DNA from: UBA668 sp040081465
GTDB taxonomy: Bacteria; Actinomycetota; Acidimicrobiia; Acidimicrobiales; Ilumatobacteraceae
Assembly (NCBI GenBank): GCA_040081465.1
Contig: JBEBGL010000039.1
Coordinates: forward strand, 1 to 7,019
Length of the DNA: 7,019 bases
Reading direction: 5' to 3'
Position numbers and translations under genes: made by a program. This document shows, in pieces, positions 6,221 through 7,019 of this stretch. Below the pieces are notes generated by a model. That model was not told where the DNA came from. It made no database searches and saw only the letters and a list, made by a program, of their open reading frames with translations. The number at the start of each line of letters is the position of its first letter. Positions within the stretch are counted from its first letter, which is position 1.

Positions 6221-7019
6221 TGAGCTCAGAACTAGATGGTCGAGTAGTAATCATCACGGGTGCCGGGCGCGGCCTTGGCCGCGAGCATGCACTGTTGATG
6301 GCAGCCGAAGGTGCGCGAGTAGTCGTCAACGATCTTGGCGGTAGCTCGGTCGGCGATGGCAGCGACCTGACCCCCGCGCAGGAAACAGTTGCGGACATTC
6401 GCGCAGCCGGCGGAACGGCGATCGTCAACGGCGACGACGTTGCCGATTGGAACGGTGCCAAGCGCTTGGTGGCTGCTGCGATTGAAGAGTTCGGTGATCT
6501 ACATGTGTTGGTCAACAACGCCGGCATTCTGCGCGACCGCATGATCGCCAACATGAGCGAAGAGGAATTCGATTCGGTTGTGCGCGTGCACCTTCGCGGC
6601 CACTTCTGCCCGACGCGCCACGCTGCGGAGTATTGGCGCGATCAATCGAAGGCGGGCATCAGTGTCGACCGTTCACTGATCAACACGTCGTCGACATCGG
6701 GCCTGCTGGGAAATGTCGGCCAAGGAAACTACGGATCGGCGAAGGCAGGCATTGCGTCGATGACGATCATCGCCAACATCGAGATGCGTAAGTACGGAGT
6801 TCGTGCAAACGCAATCGCTCCCGCGGCAAGGACGCGACTCACGACCGGTGTTGCGTCGACTCCAGTTGCCGACGCGTTCGATGCTGGCGACCCGGCAAAC
6901 GTTTCGCCGATGGTCGCGTATCTCGCGGCCGCAGACTGCCCGCTGAACGGCCAGGTCTACTTCGTGCACGGCGGACGGATTCAGCTGATGAAGCCGTGGT
7001 CGCTAGCCGACCAAATCCG
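6220..7019 (+). CDS. SDR family dehydrogenase, (3R)-hydroxyacyl-CoA dehydrogenase-like (3' end missing)
   Basis: Classical short-chain dehydrogenase; 266 codons are present and no stop is reached before the window ends. Nucleotide binding is shown by TGAGRGLG at 13-20, and NNAG lies at 99-102. The catalytic set is Ser158, Tyr171 and Lys175 (YGSAK). The order VVNDLGG, NNAGILRDRM, VVRVHLRGHF and GNxGQxNYxxAK closely follows the dehydrogenase domain of HSD17B4-type multifunctional enzymes and actinobacterial Hsd4A-like proteins, which oxidise 3-hydroxyacyl-CoA with NAD. The asparagine usual in the VxL.G helix is His (RVHLRG), as I recall in that subgroup. It would perform the third beta-oxidation step after the dehydrogenase pair and a hydratase not seen here. 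The C-terminal VYFVHGGRIQLMKPW suggests that only some tens of residues are missing. There is no ribosome binding site; the start lies at the end of the shared operator and suits leaderless expression. Confidence 0.9.
   Translation, partial: MSSELDGRVVIITGAGRGLGREHALLMAAEGARVVVNDLGGSSVGDGSDLTPAQETVADIRAAGGTAIVNGDDVADWNGAKRLVAAAIEEFGDLHVLVNNAGILRDRMIANMSEEEFDSVVRVHLRGHFCPTRHAAEYWRDQSKAGISVDRSLINTSSTSGLLGNVGQGNYGSAKAGIASMTIIANIEMRKYGVRANAIAPAARTRLTTGVASTPVADAFDAGDPANVSPMVAYLAAADCPLNGQVYFVHGGRIQLMKPWSLADQI

Noticed and set aside
6201..6554. N-terminal extension of the MBL gene to 6554 on the minus strand
   Set aside because: It lies across the SDR gene and reads as its antisense; the MBL fold begins right after ATG 6200.

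Overview
The window is GC-rich and densely coded. It carries six protein genes of a type common in Actinobacteria, and I would guess an uncultured Acidimicrobiia-like lineage. The reasons are the F420-type luciferase-like oxidoreductase, a two-subunit (split) acyl-CoA dehydrogenase, a tandem CaiB/BaiF CoA-transferase, the many G/C-ending codons, GTG starts and apparently leaderless promoters. The taxonomic guess is inference; there is no marker gene here.

Layout. (1) 16-1041 (+): an LLM-class, probably F420-dependent, oxidoreductase. It overlaps by 11 nt the next gene, (2) 1031-3298 (+), a 755-residue fused double CaiB/BaiF CoA-transferase. These two look translationally coupled and belong to an operon that may begin outside the window. 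(3) An 82-nt gap follows and holds a candidate promoter/operator. Next come 3381-4523 (+) and 4526-5467 (+), the large, catalytic-type subunit and the short partner subunit of a heteromeric acyl-CoA dehydrogenase, separated by 2 nt. (4) 5457-6200 (-): a small metallo-beta-lactamase-fold protein with a degenerate metal motif, running tail-to-tail into the dehydrogenase subunit with an 11-nt overlap. (5) A 19-nt divergent gap carries a second copy of the candidate promoter/operator. (6) 6220 to the window end (+): an SDR dehydrogenase resembling the (3R)-hydroxyacyl-CoA dehydrogenase domain of peroxisomal multifunctional enzyme type 2 (HSD17B4), cut by the end of the window.

How they fit. CoA-transferase (activation), alpha/beta acyl-CoA dehydrogenase (first oxidation) and hydroxyacyl-CoA-type SDR (second oxidation) together outline beta-oxidation of a carboxylic acid. 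Split dehydrogenases of this kind are best known from actinobacterial sterol side-chain degradation, so a bulky or polycyclic substrate is plausible but not shown. No hydratase or thiolase is visible in the window. The most noteworthy signal is a shared element, AGTGTACTGAA, found only in the two non-coding gaps that look like promoters. It suggests that the dehydrogenase pair, the MBL gene and the SDR gene are co-regulated. There are no RNA genes, CRISPR arrays, mobile elements or long repeats that I can see, and no gene-free stretch above 300 nt.
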